From contig HF993114.1 of assembly GCA_000432435.1 (NCBI GenBank), positions 1-33,703 of the forward strand: a stretch of DNA of 33,703 nt, written 5' to 3'. The notes under the pieces were generated by a model. That model had not been told where the DNA came from. It saw only the letters and a list, made by a program, of their open reading frames with translations, and ran no database searches. This document shows, in pieces, positions 32,668-33,703 of the stretch; positions within the stretch are counted from its first letter, which is position 1; the number at the start of each line of letters is the position of its first letter. This stretch comes from Eubacterium sp. CAG:180 (GTDB lineage Bacteria > Bacillota > Clostridia > Oscillospirales > Acutalibacteraceae). The position numbers and the translations under genes were made by a program.

Positions 32668-33369
32668 TTATCGGGGATAAATGTATTGCACTTTATCGGG
32701 ATTGGGGCCAAGCTCAAAAAACAGCTTACTTGCATCGCTCTCTTCGTTTTTCGGAACAAAATAACCTACTTGACATTCTACGGAACAGCCCACATCAAGG
32801 TATACGCCCAAATATTCATTCGGCAACGAAGAGCGTTTTGCATTATCCGTTTCTTTAAAATACAAATATTCCATCTCACCACCGACACTCTCAGCTTTCC
32901 CGTCTTTGCCTGAGCGCACTAACCGAAGATTATTAAGGAGTACCGGTTGACCTGCTTCATCATCTGTTGTCTTTTTGACATTTACATCAACAAGAACAAA
33001 CATATACTCGGGATTCAATGCGCCGTCTTTTGATACCCATCCGTTTTCAACCGGACGCTTGGGAAACGTAAAGTTTTCGCCGTCAAATGAATTTAAAACC
33101 GTCATTTTGTTGACCGTATATTCCTCGTTTCCCGTAAATACTTCCACGGGAACCGGCTCTCCGAAATAATGTGTATTTTCTTTGCTTGGCAAAGGCTGTG
33201 TATATATTTCGCCGCTTTGAAGCGAAGTACCGCCGCCTTGGCCGCTGTTTCCGACAATTTTTTGCGCCTGATTTTGTATATCGTCTTTCGTGCATCCGAA
33301 AAAGCATACCATAACCGACAGCAAAGCAAAAACAATTAAAACGGGTGCCGTTTTGGCAAATTTTCTCAC
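32668..33369 (-). CDS. Lipoprotein of the ABC cassette
   Basis: Function unknown. The 233 residues begin with a lipoprotein signal (basic start, hydrophobic stretch 8-25, Cys at 26 in FFGC; Phe at -3 is somewhat unusual). A Gln/Gly/Ser-rich linker follows, then a beta-rich domain with NPEYMFVLVDVNVKK, the kind of strand pair seen in DUF4352-type Ig-like domains. From memory it resembles the DUF5027 lipoprotein family; unverified. The start is a GTG, chosen because AAGGAG stands 8 bases before it. A hairpin (33391-33415) lies between it and the exported protein gene. It may bind or sense the cassette's exported product, or protect the cell from it; this is inference. Confidence 0.78.
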   Translation of the reverse strand: MRKFAKTAPVLIVFALLSVMVCFFGCTKDDIQNQAQKIVGNSGQGGGTSLQSGEIYTQPLPSKENTHYFGEPVPVEVFTGNEEYTVNKMTVLNSFDGENFTFPKRPVENGWVSKDGALNPEYMFVLVDVNVKKTTDDEAGQPVLLNNLRLVRSGKDGKAESVGGEMEYLYFKETDNAKRSSLPNEYLGVYLDVGCSVECQVGYFVPKNEESDASKLFFELGPNPDKVQYIYPR

Positions 33370-33390
33370 TATACCAGCTCCTTATTCAAA

Positions 33391-33415
33391 GGGGAGAATT
33401 TAAACAATTCTCCCC
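33391..33415 (-). terminator. Intracistronic hairpin after the exported protein gene
   Basis: A perfect 10-bp stem GGGGAGAATT/AATTCTCCCC with a 5-base loop. On the minus strand it is followed only by TTTGAAT and then the ribosome binding site of the lipoprotein gene. It should act as a leaky terminator or an mRNA-stabilising end, giving more of the first gene than of the transporter genes. Confidence 0.65.
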
Positions 33416-33430
33416 CATTTAGATTACAAA

Positions 33431-33703
33431 TTAATTTGCATACGGGTCTGAGCCAACGGAATCCGGGCTCCATTTTCCGCTAATTGTTAATCCCGACTGC
33501 CCCGAGGACGGTGCTAATCCGATAAACGCATACGGATATCCCCATTCATATACATACTGCCTTATACGTCTTTTCTGACCTGCATAGATAACGGCCGAAT
33601 CATTTTTCGTGCAATTCCTGTAACCACCCTCAATCGATTCAGTATAACCGCCGTGTATTGAGTAATATGTTCCGCCTGACGGATTAGTATAGCTGCTGAA
33701 CAC
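33431..33703 (-). CDS. Small exported-looking protein, C-terminal part only
   Basis: Only the last 91 codons or so are in the window; the frame is open to the edge, and the GTG at the very edge is probably not the start. The visible part is rich in Gly, Ser, Tyr and aromatic residues, with GGTYYSIHGGYTESIEGGY, one Cys, QKRRIRQYVYEWGYPYAFIGL and an ISGKWSPDS motif close to the C-terminus. Alternating hydrophobic residues suggest a beta-sandwich. The style recalls small secreted proteins such as lactococcin 972-like bacteriocins or DUF2712-type proteins, but no motif proves either. Followed by a leaky hairpin and a lipoprotein/ABC exporter cassette, it is the likely cargo or target of that cassette. 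Function unknown. Confidence 0.6.
   Translation of the reverse strand: MFSSYTNPSGGTYYSIHGGYTESIEGGYRNCTKNDSAVIYAGQKRRIRQYVYEWGYPYAFIGLAPSSGQSGLTISGKWSPDSVGSDPYAN

Noticed and set aside
29698..33703. The right-hand block as a phage or integrative element
   Set aside because: No integrase, transposase, attachment repeats or tRNA junction was seen inside the window; only the gene content and apparent base composition hint at transfer.

Overview
The window looks like chromosomal DNA of a spore-forming, anaerobic member of the Clostridia (Bacillota), probably a gut-type lineage. The sequence shows a close SpoVT homologue, a SpoVB-type flippase, FeoAB ferrous iron transport, HemZ, short-form HisG with HisZ, AGGAGG-type ribosome binding sites and sigma-A-like promoters. 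I assign it no further. No rRNA, tRNA, CRISPR array, transposase or phage gene was seen.

Layout. (1) 35-2465, minus: feoA, feoB and a small Cys-rich FeoB partner, behind an extended -10 promoter with a palindromic operator-like site. (2) 2754-3293, plus: spoVT, divergent from feoA and convergent with hup. (3) 3384-13579, minus: a long housekeeping run in transcription order tsaC/sua5, coaE, lytic transglycosylase, M18 aminopeptidase, dtd, MBL hydrolase, hemZ, nucleoside kinase, spoVB, mazG, hup. It is closed by a strong hairpin terminator and has an extra promoter before spoVB. (4) 13718-19873, minus: a tightly coupled histidine operon hisZ-G-D-C-B-A-I-E, with a good promoter overlapped by a 10-bp inverted repeat and a good terminator. 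hisH and hisF are absent. (5) 20028-24348, minus: recJ-relA. (6) 24672-28349, plus: a membrane-anchored nucleotide-sugar dehydratase (CapD/FlaA1 type) and a serine hydrolase with an unassigned C-terminal domain, each with its own promoter and terminator. (7) 28419-29487, minus: rpsF-ssb-rpsR with a structured leader. (8) 29698-33703, minus: an ABC-2 exporter cassette that begins beyond the window edge. It holds a small exported-looking protein (C-terminal part only), a lipoprotein, two permeases, an ATPase and an anchored extracytoplasmic protein.

How it fits together. Regions 3 to 5 resemble a recJ-relA-dtd-MBL-hemZ neighbourhood common in Clostridia, into which the his operon and four other genes appear to have been placed. 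Region 8 is the least explained part and the best candidate for an undescribed system: a secreted, perhaps bacteriocin-like, product with its own exporter and two surface proteins that may share a fold. All promoter, terminator and operator calls come from reading the sequence by eye; nothing was computed or searched.
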